Shown here: piece by piece, positions 1 through 7,729 of the stretch
Layout: every line of letters starts with the position of its first letter
Numbering within the stretch: the first letter of the stretch is position 1
Assembly: GCA_017483645.1 (NCBI GenBank)
Contig: JAFUWD010000022.1
Location: 1-56,673, forward strand
Direction: 5' to 3'
Source of the DNA: Muribaculaceae bacterium
GTDB lineage: Bacteria > Bacteroidota > Bacteroidia > Bacteroidales > Muribaculaceae
Length of the DNA stretch: 56,673 nt
Notes under the pieces: generated by a model
Told to the model about the DNA's origin: nothing
Seen by the model: only the letters and a program-made list of their open reading frames with translations
The model's database searches: none
Position numbers and translations under genes: made by a program

Positions 1-2
1 AG

Positions 3-152
3 CCCCAGCAGCAGGCCTACCAGCCCCAGCAGCAGGCCTACCAGCCCCAGCAACAACAGGCCTACCAGCCCCAGCAGCAACCCTATCAGCAGGGCCAGCC
101 CAGTGGCGGATATGCCCAGCCGCAGTACGCCCAGCCGCAGTACGCCCAGCCA
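3..152 (+). repeat. In-frame tandem repeats encoding PQQQAYQ and AQPQY units
   Basis: Near-perfect 21-base units (CCC CAG CAG CAG GCC TAC CAG) repeat about four times with small length changes, followed by 15-base units encoding AQPQY. The period is a multiple of three throughout, so copy-number change keeps the reading frame. It encodes a disordered, tyrosine-bearing tail of the CD225-like protein. Confidence 0.85.
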
Positions 153-458
153 TTGCCCGCGATTCCCAAGAATTGGATGACCGAGTCGGTGCTGATTGTC
201 ATTTTGAGCGCTCTGTGCTGCTGTAACCCCATCAGTCTGATAACCGGCATTGTAGCTATTGTCAATGCCGGCAAGGTGAAGAGCGCTTATGAGCGCGGCG
301 ATATGTTCACCGCTCAGGAGTCGTCGAAAAGCGCCAAGACGTGGACACTGATTTCACTGGTAATCATGTTGCTGTCGGTAGTGGTGGGAATAGTCATTTT
401 GATGACGTCTCCCGCATTTATGGAATCGATTAGCCAGGCTATGCAGGAAGTGCAATAA
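3..458 (+). CDS. CD225/dispanin-like membrane protein with Q/P/Y-rich N-terminal tail (5' partial)
   Basis: The frame is open from the window edge, so the start lies upstream. The visible N-terminal part is a low-complexity tail of PQQQAYQ heptads followed by AQPQY pentads, about 50 residues. It is followed by a compact domain with two hydrophobic segments. The first carries a cysteine cluster (ALCCCNPISL) and leads into a GIVAIVNAGKV segment; a polar loop (SAYERGDMFTAQESSKSAKTW) leads to the second membrane helix. This order is typical of the CD225/dispanin family, small two-helix membrane proteins often fused to proline/glutamine-rich tails in Bacteroidetes. Their bacterial role is not established. 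An ATG at 153 is internal and would drop the tail, so I do not take it as the start. A strong hairpin follows the stop. Confidence 0.75.
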   Translation, partial: PQQQAYQPQQQAYQPQQQQAYQPQQQPYQQGQPSGGYAQPQYAQPQYAQPLPAIPKNWMTESVLIVILSALCCCNPISLITGIVAIVNAGKVKSAYERGDMFTAQESSKSAKTWTLISLVIMLLSVVVGIVILMTSPAFMESISQAMQEVQ

Positions 459-491
459 CCGGCCCACCGCCACCTCATCAACCGTTGAACA

Positions 492-528
492 AAGAGCGCC
501 TGCCGCAGAAATCGCGGCAGGCGCTCTT
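492..528. terminator. Bidirectional hairpin between convergent genes
   Basis: Perfect 15-bp inverted repeat (AAGAGCGCCTGCCGC / GCGGCAGGCGCTCTT) with a 7-base loop, between the convergent CD225-like gene and DUF5689 lipoprotein gene. It is flanked by short A and T runs on either side, so it can serve both strands. Confidence 0.75.
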
Positions 529-550
529 GTCTATTGATGACCAAAAGGTC

Positions 551-2842
551 TTATTTGTTCACCCAGTTCATGTTCCAGATGGCCACGCGGTCTTTGTTGG
601 ACGTTGAGGCCGACGGGCACAGGTTGGTGATTTCAATCACGAAGTCACCACTCACGTCCATCGTTTCACTGAAACTGTAAACTTCAAACTTGGTGACCGT
701 TGCCTTGGTCACGGTGAAGGTCTTCACCGCATTGCCGCCTTGCTTGATGTCGACACGGAACGAAATGGTCGATTCATTATAGGCCACACCATACTTGAAT
801 TCGAGTTTGGTGATGCCATTCTTCAGTGTGGGCGAGGTGAGGGTGCCCACGGTCGACGTCTTGCCGTTGAGGCACGGAGCAAAGGCCCATGCGCTGGCGT
901 TGGCATCGCTGTGACCGATAAATGTGAACACGGGGTTCGAGTCTTGGTCGCCACCGCTCAGGATGTTGCAGTTCACAGCCTTCCATCCCTGAGTGCTGGA
1001 GTAGGTGCCATAGGTGCCGATGGCTTCACCGTTGTTGAAAGTCTCAAAGTCGCCTCGTGTGCCGGTGGCAGGCGTGGGCTCGGGTGTGGGCGTGGGGTCG
1101 GTGCCGCCACTGCCCTTGCCGAACTTCACGTCGTCGAGACACCATGTGGCGTAGTTGGCATCGCTGGTTGCCTCAAATCGGAAGCCGATGAAGTAGGTGC
1201 CGTTGTAGGCGCTCAAATCCAGGTCGCCGCTCTGTGCCCAGGTGCTGTAGCCGCTGGCGGGAGCTGTGGCGATGGTGGGATTGAGTTTGGCCTTGACGGT
1301 GGCCTTTTCCGGGTCGGAGTTGTCGAGCACATACACCTCGAAGTGGCTGGTGGTGCTGCCGTAACCATTGACCTGAGTGCGGAAGTTGAGAATCTTATTG
1401 GCGGCGTCCTTGATATTGAGGGCCGGTGTGATGAGCCATGAGTCGAACGGCGGGTTGCCCTTGTAGCCGGTCATGGCGGCATAGGAGTTGTTGTCGTAGG
1501 AGGTCTTATACCAAGCCTTGTCGCCTTTCACCTTCACATTGAACCAGTCATCGGGGATGCCGTTCTCGAAGCCTTCCTCCAGCTCGGTGAGGCCACCCAC
1601 CACAACGGTGAGCTGGAACTCGTCGGTCGAGCCGCTGTTGCCAGTGATGCCGTGAGTGCCCATGAACGGGGCGAATGTACCCTTCACATAAATTTTGGTC
1701 TTGTAGAGGGCCTCGTTGTCGCGCAGGTTGGCCTGCTGGCGGAACTTGCTGCCTTGTGGCAGAGCCACTACCAGACACTTGCTGATGTCCTTGCAGTCGG
1801 GTTCGGGTGCGATGACCAGGGTGTTGTCGAGCGTGGTGGGAGCTTGCCACTCAATGCTGGCGTTGCCACTCACCGAGGTGACCTCGGGTGCCACGGCGCC
1901 CACCATGTAGCCCTCGACCCATCCGCTGCGTCCGCTGTTCTGATAGGTGACGCCGTCTTCCACCGAGTAGGGGTTCTTCAGCAGGCCCTTGGTGTCGGTG
2001 GTGAAGCCGATGCAGTCGTCGGCGTCGCGCAGATAAAGTTGCCATGTGCCGGCGCGGGTGTTGCTGGTGGCATAGTAGCTGAGCAGGCCCACCACATCGC
2101 CCTCTCCCATGGGGAGCATGTCGGCGCGGAAGCTGGCGTAGTTGCTGTTGCGCACCACCAGCGAATTGCCGTTGGCGTCGATGATCGTGCGGTTGGTGGT
2201 GGCGTCTTCGTTGGCGAAGGTGGCCGTTCCGTCGGCTTCCTGGAATTTCACGCCATTGATGCGCACCAATTGTCCTTCCCACTTGCGCAGAGTCTCACCG
2301 TCGGTCTTGCCTTGGAAGTCGGCGATGGAAACGGTGACAGTGTCAACCTTCGAGGGGTCGGGCAGGCCGTTGATTTCGGCTGCTGCCTCCCACATTTCAT
2401 AAGGCAGGAACGTAGCTTCCCACACGCTGCCCTGGGTGTAGTACTGCGGGTAGCCCAGCTGCTGCTGGCCGTTGTACTTGCCCACAAACAGGTCTTTCAT
2501 GGGGATGACGACTTCTTGTCCGTAACGATAGGATGAGTTCAGTCCGCTCTGGTTGATTGAGATGGTGAGACCGCCTGTCTCGTCTTGAATGTAGAGGGCC
2601 TTGTAGATGTTGCCGCTCTCGTCGCTGCTGCTCACATAGCCGTGGATGACAATGTCCTCCTTGACGGTGTCGATGTAGTTGACCGCGTCCTGCCAGTACT
2701 TGGCTTTGAACTCGGCGATGGTCATATTGGGGGTGTGCTGCGCAGTGGGCACCACCAGAGGCGGTGTGTCGAACTTGTCGTTGCAGCCCGTGAATGCCAC
2801 CAACATGAACAACATGCTAAGATAGAAATTGATACGTTTCAT
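551..2842 (-). CDS. DUF5689 / choice-of-anchor J surface lipoprotein
   Basis: 763 residues. It starts with a lipoprotein signal peptide (lipobox around LVAFTGC, Cys20). Residues about 40-280 resemble the DUF5689 OB-fold-like region of Bacteroidetes outer-membrane lipoproteins. About 420-590 is a choice-of-anchor J jelly-roll, with EGFENGIPDDW at its start and WCLDDVKF at its end. A Pro/Thr linker (TDPTPTPEPTP) leads to a last beta-sandwich resembling those beside secreted nucleases/phosphatases. It lies 67 bases downstream of the TonB receptor on the same strand and probably acts as its surface partner. The ligand is not evident. No catalytic domain is visible. Confidence 0.8.
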   Translation of the reverse strand: MKRINFYLSMLFMLVAFTGCNDKFDTPPLVVPTAQHTPNMTIAEFKAKYWQDAVNYIDTVKEDIVIHGYVSSSDESGNIYKALYIQDETGGLTISINQSGLNSSYRYGQEVVIPMKDLFVGKYNGQQQLGYPQYYTQGSVWEATFLPYEMWEAAAEINGLPDPSKVDTVTVSIADFQGKTDGETLRKWEGQLVRINGVKFQEADGTATFANEDATTNRTIIDANGNSLVVRNSNYASFRADMLPMGEGDVVGLLSYYATSNTRAGTWQLYLRDADDCIGFTTDTKGLLKNPYSVEDGVTYQNSGRSGWVEGYMVGAVAPEVTSVSGNASIEWQAPTTLDNTLVIAPEPDCKDISKCLVVALPQGSKFRQQANLRDNEALYKTKIYVKGTFAPFMGTHGITGNSGSTDEFQLTVVVGGLTELEEGFENGIPDDWFNVKVKGDKAWYKTSYDNNSYAAMTGYKGNPPFDSWLITPALNIKDAANKILNFRTQVNGYGSTTSHFEVYVLDNSDPEKATVKAKLNPTIATAPASGYSTWAQSGDLDLSAYNGTYFIGFRFEATSDANYATWCLDDVKFGKGSGGTDPTPTPEPTPATGTRGDFETFNNGEAIGTYGTYSSTQGWKAVNCNILSGGDQDSNPVFTFIGHSDANASAWAFAPCLNGKTSTVGTLTSPTLKNGITKLEFKYGVAYNESTISFRVDIKQGGNAVKTFTVTKATVTKFEVYSFSETMDVSGDFVIEITNLCPSASTSNKDRVAIWNMNWVNK

Positions 2843-2909
2843 AGTGGTTATGTTGTTATTGTTATTATCGTTTGTAATGTGGATGATAGTTTGGCTTGAA
2901 AGATTGGGT

Positions 2910-5666
2910 TTAGAACCGCACGCCCACGTTGAGGAACATCTTGAATCCCTGAGCGTAGTAGTACTTGTTGGGGAAGCGGGTGGTGGTGTAGTTCTTGTAG
3001 TCGAAGCGTCCCTGCTGGAAACCGCTGGTCTGGATGTTCTTGTTATTAAGAATGTTGTCCAGGCTCAGGTTCAGGTTGAGCGACGCGCGACGGTTCAGGT
3101 AAATCACATGACCGATGCTTGCTCCCAGCACGAAGGCCTCGTTGAGTTTCTCTTGTGTGGTGATGGTTTGGAGCATGCGTTCCAGGTCTTGCATGTTGTC
3201 GGCCTGCTTGTAGAGGTCGTCCATTTTCTCGTGACGAATGGGCGACAGGTCGATGTAGGAGCGATTCATCCAGGTGCCGTTTATCTCCACAAACCACATT
3301 TTGGGGCCTGCCCAGTTCAGTGCTATGGTGTAGGCTTCTTGCGGTGTGCCGCTCACATAGTAGTTTTTCAGGTAGACCTCGGTGGTGACATCGGGGATAG
3401 AACCGTTTTCGATGCTGCGTGTTCCCAGCGGGCGGTTCTTGTACTGATAGCGTGCGATATTGGCCGCTCCGCTCAGGGTGAGTGACGAGGACAGCTTGTA
3501 GCTCACGCCGATTTCCACGCCCTTGTGCACCTTGTGCACGCCGGTGAGCGCGTAGTTCATGAATGAGCTGTACTGGTCGTCGTAGAAGGCCGTGCGCTCG
3601 GTGCCGTTGCGCATATCGGTGTAGAATGCGGTCACCGAAGCCTTGAACAGGCGGTAATTCATCACATAACCCAGGTCGGCCGAGAAAATCTTTTCACTTT
3701 GCAGGTTGGCGATGACATCGTCCTTGATGCGGGGCGACACAAAGGCATTGTTGGGAAGCGGTGCCTCGGTGCCGTAGTAGATGTGTGCCGAGAATTGGTT
3801 GCGGCCATCGAGCTTGTAGGTGGCGCCGGCCTTGAAGGCGGCGGTGATGAACTCGTGCTTCTTGCCCCGGCCGTAGGAGTTGTTCTGCGCGCGTCCGTTG
3901 AGCATGTGTCCGTGACGCCAGAATACAGTGTAGTCGGCTTTCAGGCTGTAGCTGATGTCCCACTTGGGCAGATTGAAGACAAACTGCTTCCAGATGTTGG
4001 CATTGATAGAATGGATGTCGTAATCGTAACCGAAGCGGTCGCCTTCATAAATCTTGCGGTTGGGGTTGTTCAGGTCGTTTTGAGCCACGTTGGCATCGCC
4101 GGGGAAGTCACGCTCGGCATAGGTGTCGATGTCGCTCCAGAACGAGCCACCCAGCAGGTCTTTCAGGGTTTTGTAGTAGGAGCCGCGGGTGTATTTTCCC
4201 ATGATGCCGCCCTGCAGGGTCACCTTGTCGGTGAGGCGGGTGTTGAGGGTGGAGTTAAGCACAGCCATGGCAATGTTGCTGTGGCGTTTCTCAAGGATAT
4301 AACCCGCGCTCTTCTCTTGACCCAGGTGTACGGCCTCGATGTTGTTGAGTTGGTTGGTTCTATAAGCCAAATCCCAGTCCACTTGCCGCATGTCCTCGCT
4401 GGTTTCCCACAGGTTGGTGTAGTAGGCGTTCACATCGGGGTCGGTGTAGTAAGAGGGCAGGTATTTGTAGTAGTCGGGCTTGATGTCGGGCAGGTTGTTG
4501 CCGCGGCTTATGTCGGCCGACGAGTAGAACGATTTTTGGAACGCCGCGCCGGTGTTGAGCGTGGTGCCCATCTTCGGTGTCCACAACCAGTTGAGGATAA
4601 CGGTGGGTGAGAACGATTCCACCACTTTGTAGTTGCGTTTCTCGCCATTCGACCAGCCCCAGTTGGCGTTATACATGTTGCTGCCGGCAAGGTCGTAGGC
4701 CTCTTGGGTGACGGCGCGGTTGCTGGCGCGCTTGGTGGGAGCGCCGAAAGTGGTCAGGGCGATGCTGTGGTGCGAGTTGAAGACCTTTTGCAGTGCCAGG
4801 AAGTAGCCCCAGCTGTTGTAGAAGGTTCCGGGGAACACACCCTCATTGGCATAGCGCCCCACGGCGCTCACAGTCAAGGCCCAGCCATTGGGCTGCAAGC
4901 CGGTGCTATAGGTCACCATGCCACGGTAGCGATAGTTGCCGTTGGTGTAGGCCACGCTTCCACGGAACCCAGGTGCGTAATCCTTGGCGAAAGTGAGGAT
5001 GTTGTTGCTGCCGCCCACGGCACCAAAGTCGTAGCTGGTGGCTTCCAGTCCCATGCCGATGCTCTTGCTCTTGAACGCTTGGTTCAAACCTCCTGTCATG
5101 GAGAAGTTGAACAAGCCACGCATCGGCTCATTGAAGTTGATGCCGTTGATAGAGGTGCGCGTGTACTCGTTCTTGTATCCACGGATGCGGAATCTCATCA
5201 GGCTGAAGTCGTAACTGGCGGCTTGATAGAAGGGGCTGTCGCTGGCGCCGGTCAGGGTGGCCACGCTCTGTGAATTGCCTTCTTCATCTTCCAGTTCACT
5301 TTCCGACAAGATGACGTCACTGAAGGATTGGTTCTCTTCGCTGACGGCATTGAAATCGGACGGTTCCAGTTTGATGGTGCCCAGATTCTCCACGACATTG
5401 CCAAAAATCTGAACCTTTCGGCTCAAATCCTTGTAACCGTATCCCAGCACTAAGATTTCATCGGCGCCAGCCACGGCATCCGAAATCATGAAATCTCCGT
5501 TAGGACCTGTCGTCACGGTGTTGCCCTGCGCATCGAGCAAAATTGTTGCTCCCGCCACGGGCAGTCCACTCTTGGCGTCGACCACCACGCCTTGCACGCC
5601 AGTGTGCTGTGCCAGGGCAGGCAAGCACGCGAACAAGGCCAGTAGCATAATCAGTCTTAGTTTCAT
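2910..5666 (-). CDS. TonB-dependent outer-membrane receptor with CarboxypepD-like N-domain
   Basis: 918 residues with a signal peptide ending near ALAQ. Residues about 23-100 are a carboxypeptidase-regulatory-like beta-sandwich (GVQGVVVDAKSGLPVAGATI). A plug region follows (RIRGYKNEYTRTSINGI, then a GG-rich segment), and then a long beta-barrel ending in FLNVGVRF with a terminal Phe, as expected for BamA recognition. It is shorter than SusC proteins and is paired with a DUF5689 lipoprotein instead of a SusD. Role: energised uptake of an unidentified ligand across the outer membrane. It is first gene of a two-gene unit; a promoter-like box lies about 80 bases upstream. Confidence 0.88.
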   Translation of the reverse strand: MKLRLIMLLALFACLPALAQHTGVQGVVVDAKSGLPVAGATILLDAQGNTVTTGPNGDFMISDAVAGADEILVLGYGYKDLSRKVQIFGNVVENLGTIKLEPSDFNAVSEENQSFSDVILSESELEDEEGNSQSVATLTGASDSPFYQAASYDFSLMRFRIRGYKNEYTRTSINGINFNEPMRGLFNFSMTGGLNQAFKSKSIGMGLEATSYDFGAVGGSNNILTFAKDYAPGFRGSVAYTNGNYRYRGMVTYSTGLQPNGWALTVSAVGRYANEGVFPGTFYNSWGYFLALQKVFNSHHSIALTTFGAPTKRASNRAVTQEAYDLAGSNMYNANWGWSNGEKRNYKVVESFSPTVILNWLWTPKMGTTLNTGAAFQKSFYSSADISRGNNLPDIKPDYYKYLPSYYTDPDVNAYYTNLWETSEDMRQVDWDLAYRTNQLNNIEAVHLGQEKSAGYILEKRHSNIAMAVLNSTLNTRLTDKVTLQGGIMGKYTRGSYYKTLKDLLGGSFWSDIDTYAERDFPGDANVAQNDLNNPNRKIYEGDRFGYDYDIHSINANIWKQFVFNLPKWDISYSLKADYTVFWRHGHMLNGRAQNNSYGRGKKHEFITAAFKAGATYKLDGRNQFSAHIYYGTEAPLPNNAFVSPRIKDDVIANLQSEKIFSADLGYVMNYRLFKASVTAFYTDMRNGTERTAFYDDQYSSFMNYALTGVHKVHKGVEIGVSYKLSSSLTLSGAANIARYQYKNRPLGTRSIENGSIPDVTTEVYLKNYYVSGTPQEAYTIALNWAGPKMWFVEINGTWMNRSYIDLSPIRHEKMDDLYKQADNMQDLERMLQTITTQEKLNEAFVLGASIGHVIYLNRRASLNLNLSLDNILNNKNIQTSGFQQGRFDYKNYTTTRFPNKYYYAQGFKMFLNVGVRF

Positions 5667-5745
5667 AGAAGTTCAGTTATTGAGTTAATTAAGTTAATTT
5701 AGCATAAAAAAGAGCTTGGTTCATCGAACACAATTTAAAATTATC

Positions 5746-5779
5746 CAAATTTACGACAATTATTTCATATAAGACGAAA
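5746..5779 (-). promoter_or_regulatory. Bacteroidetes-type promoter for the TonB receptor gene
   Basis: On the minus strand the -7 box TAAATTTG (5746-5753) is preceded, about 21 bases further upstream, by a degenerate -33 box (TTTCG, 5775-5779). The distance to the receptor ATG gives a leader of roughly 75 bases. Confidence 0.45.
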
Positions 5780-5800
5780 AATTAAGTCAATTTTTGGCAT

Positions 5801-5808
5801 TATCTTTG
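5801..5808 (+). promoter_or_regulatory. -7 box TATCTTTG for the zinc-ribbon/FtsK-gamma gene
   Basis: TATCTTTGC matches the Bacteroidetes -7 consensus exactly. No convincing TTTG -33 box lies 20 bases upstream. Transcription would begin near 5814, which rules out the TTG at 5794 as the start codon. Confidence 0.5.
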
Positions 5809-5874
5809 CACGACATAATGATAACCACCTGCCTTTTCCTGTGGAGAATGGTGGAAAAACATGTGGATTTTCTA

Positions 5875-6486
5875 ATGAAATACGTCTGCCCCAAATGTGG
5901 AAAGAACATTGAACTGAGCGCTGAAGCGCTCATAGCAAGCGAGTACCGCACCGTGTGCCCGCAGTGCTTGTCGCAACTGGAAATAGTGGGCGACTATGCC
6001 TATATCCAGCCCGAGGGCGACCCGTTGCAGTTTTCGCGGCCAGGTGACGAAAGTGCTGCGAATGAGACTGCGGTGACGCCGCCGCCATTTTCGCCTGTTC
6101 CGCCGGCGCTTCCTGCGCGTGACCCGCTTTACGACAGCGCTGTGGAGTTTGTGTCGAGATGCAACGCTATCACGCCGTTCATGCTTCGCGATTATTTCGA
6201 CATCGATTTGGAGCGGGCGCATGAACTGATGGCACAACTTGAGCAAAATGGCATTGTGGGGCCGGCCAACGGCGGTGCACCCCGTCAAATCCTCATTCCT
6301 CATAACACCAACATCCCGCTGGGACTGCCGGTGTCCTTTGGCAGGCCAATGGAAGGTCAAGATGCCGACGAACAACCGATTGATGACACTTCGCGGCGCA
6401 GTGTGCATGTGGTGAATTGTGGTGGATGCCTGATGTGGGCGCTCCTCATCATGCTCGCAATTGCCCTGCTGCGCCATTTCTTGTGA
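5875..6486 (+). CDS. Zinc-ribbon / orphan FtsK-gamma winged-helix membrane protein
   Basis: 203 residues from the ATG at 5875, which begins with MKYVCPKCG; in-frame ATGs at 5818 and 5848 are possible alternatives. Residues 5-31 form a zinc ribbon with CxxC pairs at C5/C8 and C28/C31. A proline-rich linker follows. Residues about 83-143 (DPLYDSAVEFV ... LERAHELMAQLEQNGIVGP) closely match the gamma domain of the DNA translocase FtsK, the winged helix that reads KOPS sites and contacts XerD. The last 20 residues are one membrane helix (CLMWALLIMLAIALL). No FtsK motor or ATPase motif exists here. The protein may tether a DNA- or protein-binding winged helix to the membrane. Function unknown. It stands alone between a TonB gene and the T9SS operon. 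Confidence 0.8.
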   Translation: MKYVCPKCGKNIELSAEALIASEYRTVCPQCLSQLEIVGDYAYIQPEGDPLQFSRPGDESAANETAVTPPPFSPVPPALPARDPLYDSAVEFVSRCNAITPFMLRDYFDIDLERAHELMAQLEQNGIVGPANGGAPRQILIPHNTNIPLGLPVSFGRPMEGQDADEQPIDDTSRRSVHVVNCGGCLMWALLIMLAIALLRHFL

Positions 6487-6515
6487 CGGGGCAGGGTGCG
6501 AAGACTCCAATACAG

Positions 6516-6560
6516 CGGCGGCCGCCATTCCTGAATGAAGGATGGCGGCCGCCGTTTTTT
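6516..6560 (+). terminator. Rho-independent terminator after the FtsK-gamma gene
   Basis: A 13-bp GC-rich stem (CGGCGGCCGCCAT, 6516-6528, with its complement at 6542-6554) is followed directly by six T residues. It lies between convergent genes and also sits just 3' of gldN. Confidence 0.85.
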
Positions 6561-6573
6561 GTGCCTTTTCTGC

Positions 6574-7692
6574 TCAGCGCTTGCGGTTGCGCACTGAGCG
6601 TGTGGCGTTAGACGAGGAGGCTTTCACCGTTTTGGGCTTGCGCTCCTTGATTTTGGTGGTTTTCTTGCCACGTTTGGTGGTTTTCTTTTCGTCGGTGGCT
6701 TTGGAGCCGCGCTTGGTCGACTTCTTGGCCTTCACCTCGGTACCCTCATCCTCGGTGGCTTCACCCTCTTCACCGTCTTCGAGTTCCGCCTTGGCCTTGG
6801 CGCGTTCTTGGAGTTCCTCGCGCGTGGGCACCCACAGGTCTTTGTTGAATGCCTTCAGCCGCTGCTCGATGCTGTCTTGTGCATGCTTCAAGTCGTCCTC
6901 CTCGGGGAATTGCTGCATGAGCGACAGGTTGCGCAGATTCTTGGTCTTGTAGATGTCGCCGGTGTACATGTTGAGCTTGAAGAAGTCGTCCAGACTGTAG
7001 CGTGGCAGGTTGTTGTCGTCGTCGGTGAAGACATATTGCTGCGCCATGTAGGGCCTGATGTCGTTGAGTTTGACCCAGAACATGGGGTACTTGACGGCTT
7101 CGCCGCCAAACTCGTCGGTGCGGTGCAGCACCGGGCAGATGGCCTCCACGCGTGTCTTCATCTGGTTGCTGCGGGTGTCGAATTCCCACCGCTCGATGAT
7201 GTAGTAGGACAAGACTTGGTTGCTGGGCACGTCGCTGTCGTCGATTTCAAATTTCGGGTTCTTCTCGGTCGAACCTTTGGCCTGGGTGTGAGTGATGTAG
7301 AAGCGGTCGAGTTCCTCGCCCACATTCACCTTGTGGTCGTCGTCGAAGATTTCCTTGCCGTCGAGGTACTCATAGGCAGGAATATCGCCATTGGCCAGGT
7401 TGCGCAGGATGATGTAAAACAGGTTCATGCCGTCCTCATTGGGCTCCTCGGGGTAATAGAGCGCTGGGTTCTTTCCCTTGGTGAGGTCCAGTGAGCGGTA
7501 GATGACCTTCAACCACTGCAAGTCGGCGTCGCTGGCCTCCTTCACTTCAAAGAACGATTGCTGCCGGTCGGTGATTTGCACGCGTCCGTCGGTTTTCTTC
7601 TTGTCGGCTTCGGTGCGTTTCACCACTTGGGCGGTGACATTCATTGCCAGAGTCACCGTCAATAAGGCTGCTATAAATCGAATTGTTTTCAT
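6574..7692 (-). CDS. gldN: T9SS component GldN/PorN
   Basis: 372 residues with a cleavable signal peptide (ends MNVTAQ). The body matches the GldN/PorN family, the periplasmic partner of the GldK/PorK ring beneath the outer membrane; typical features are the RQQSFFEVKEASDADLQW start, YYIIERWEFD and KYPMFWVKLNDIRPYM. It is last gene of the porT-porP-gldK-gldL-gldM-gldN operon, 37 bases after gldM. The last 70 or so residues are unusual: an acidic stretch (EDGEEGEATEDEG) and then a Lys/Arg-rich low-complexity tail (repeated KRG, KKTTK) ending in RNRKR. This tail is not part of the core fold as I know it. Confidence 0.92.
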   Translation of the reverse strand: MKTIRFIAALLTVTLAMNVTAQVVKRTEADKKKTDGRVQITDRQQSFFEVKEASDADLQWLKVIYRSLDLTKGKNPALYYPEEPNEDGMNLFYIILRNLANGDIPAYEYLDGKEIFDDDHKVNVGEELDRFYITHTQAKGSTEKNPKFEIDDSDVPSNQVLSYYIIERWEFDTRSNQMKTRVEAICPVLHRTDEFGGEAVKYPMFWVKLNDIRPYMAQQYVFTDDDNNLPRYSLDDFFKLNMYTGDIYKTKNLRNLSLMQQFPEEDDLKHAQDSIEQRLKAFNKDLWVPTREELQERAKAKAELEDGEEGEATEDEGTEVKAKKSTKRGSKATDEKKTTKRGKKTTKIKERKPKTVKASSSNATRSVRNRKR

Positions 7693-7729
7693 ATACTGTG
7701 AGATATAATGTCGTTAAGTGATGATGTTG

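Noticed and set aside
5794..5874. Upstream extension of the zinc-ribbon gene to TTG 5794
   Set aside because: The extension contains the -7 promoter box, so it would not be transcribed in full. The zinc ribbon begins right at ATG 5875.
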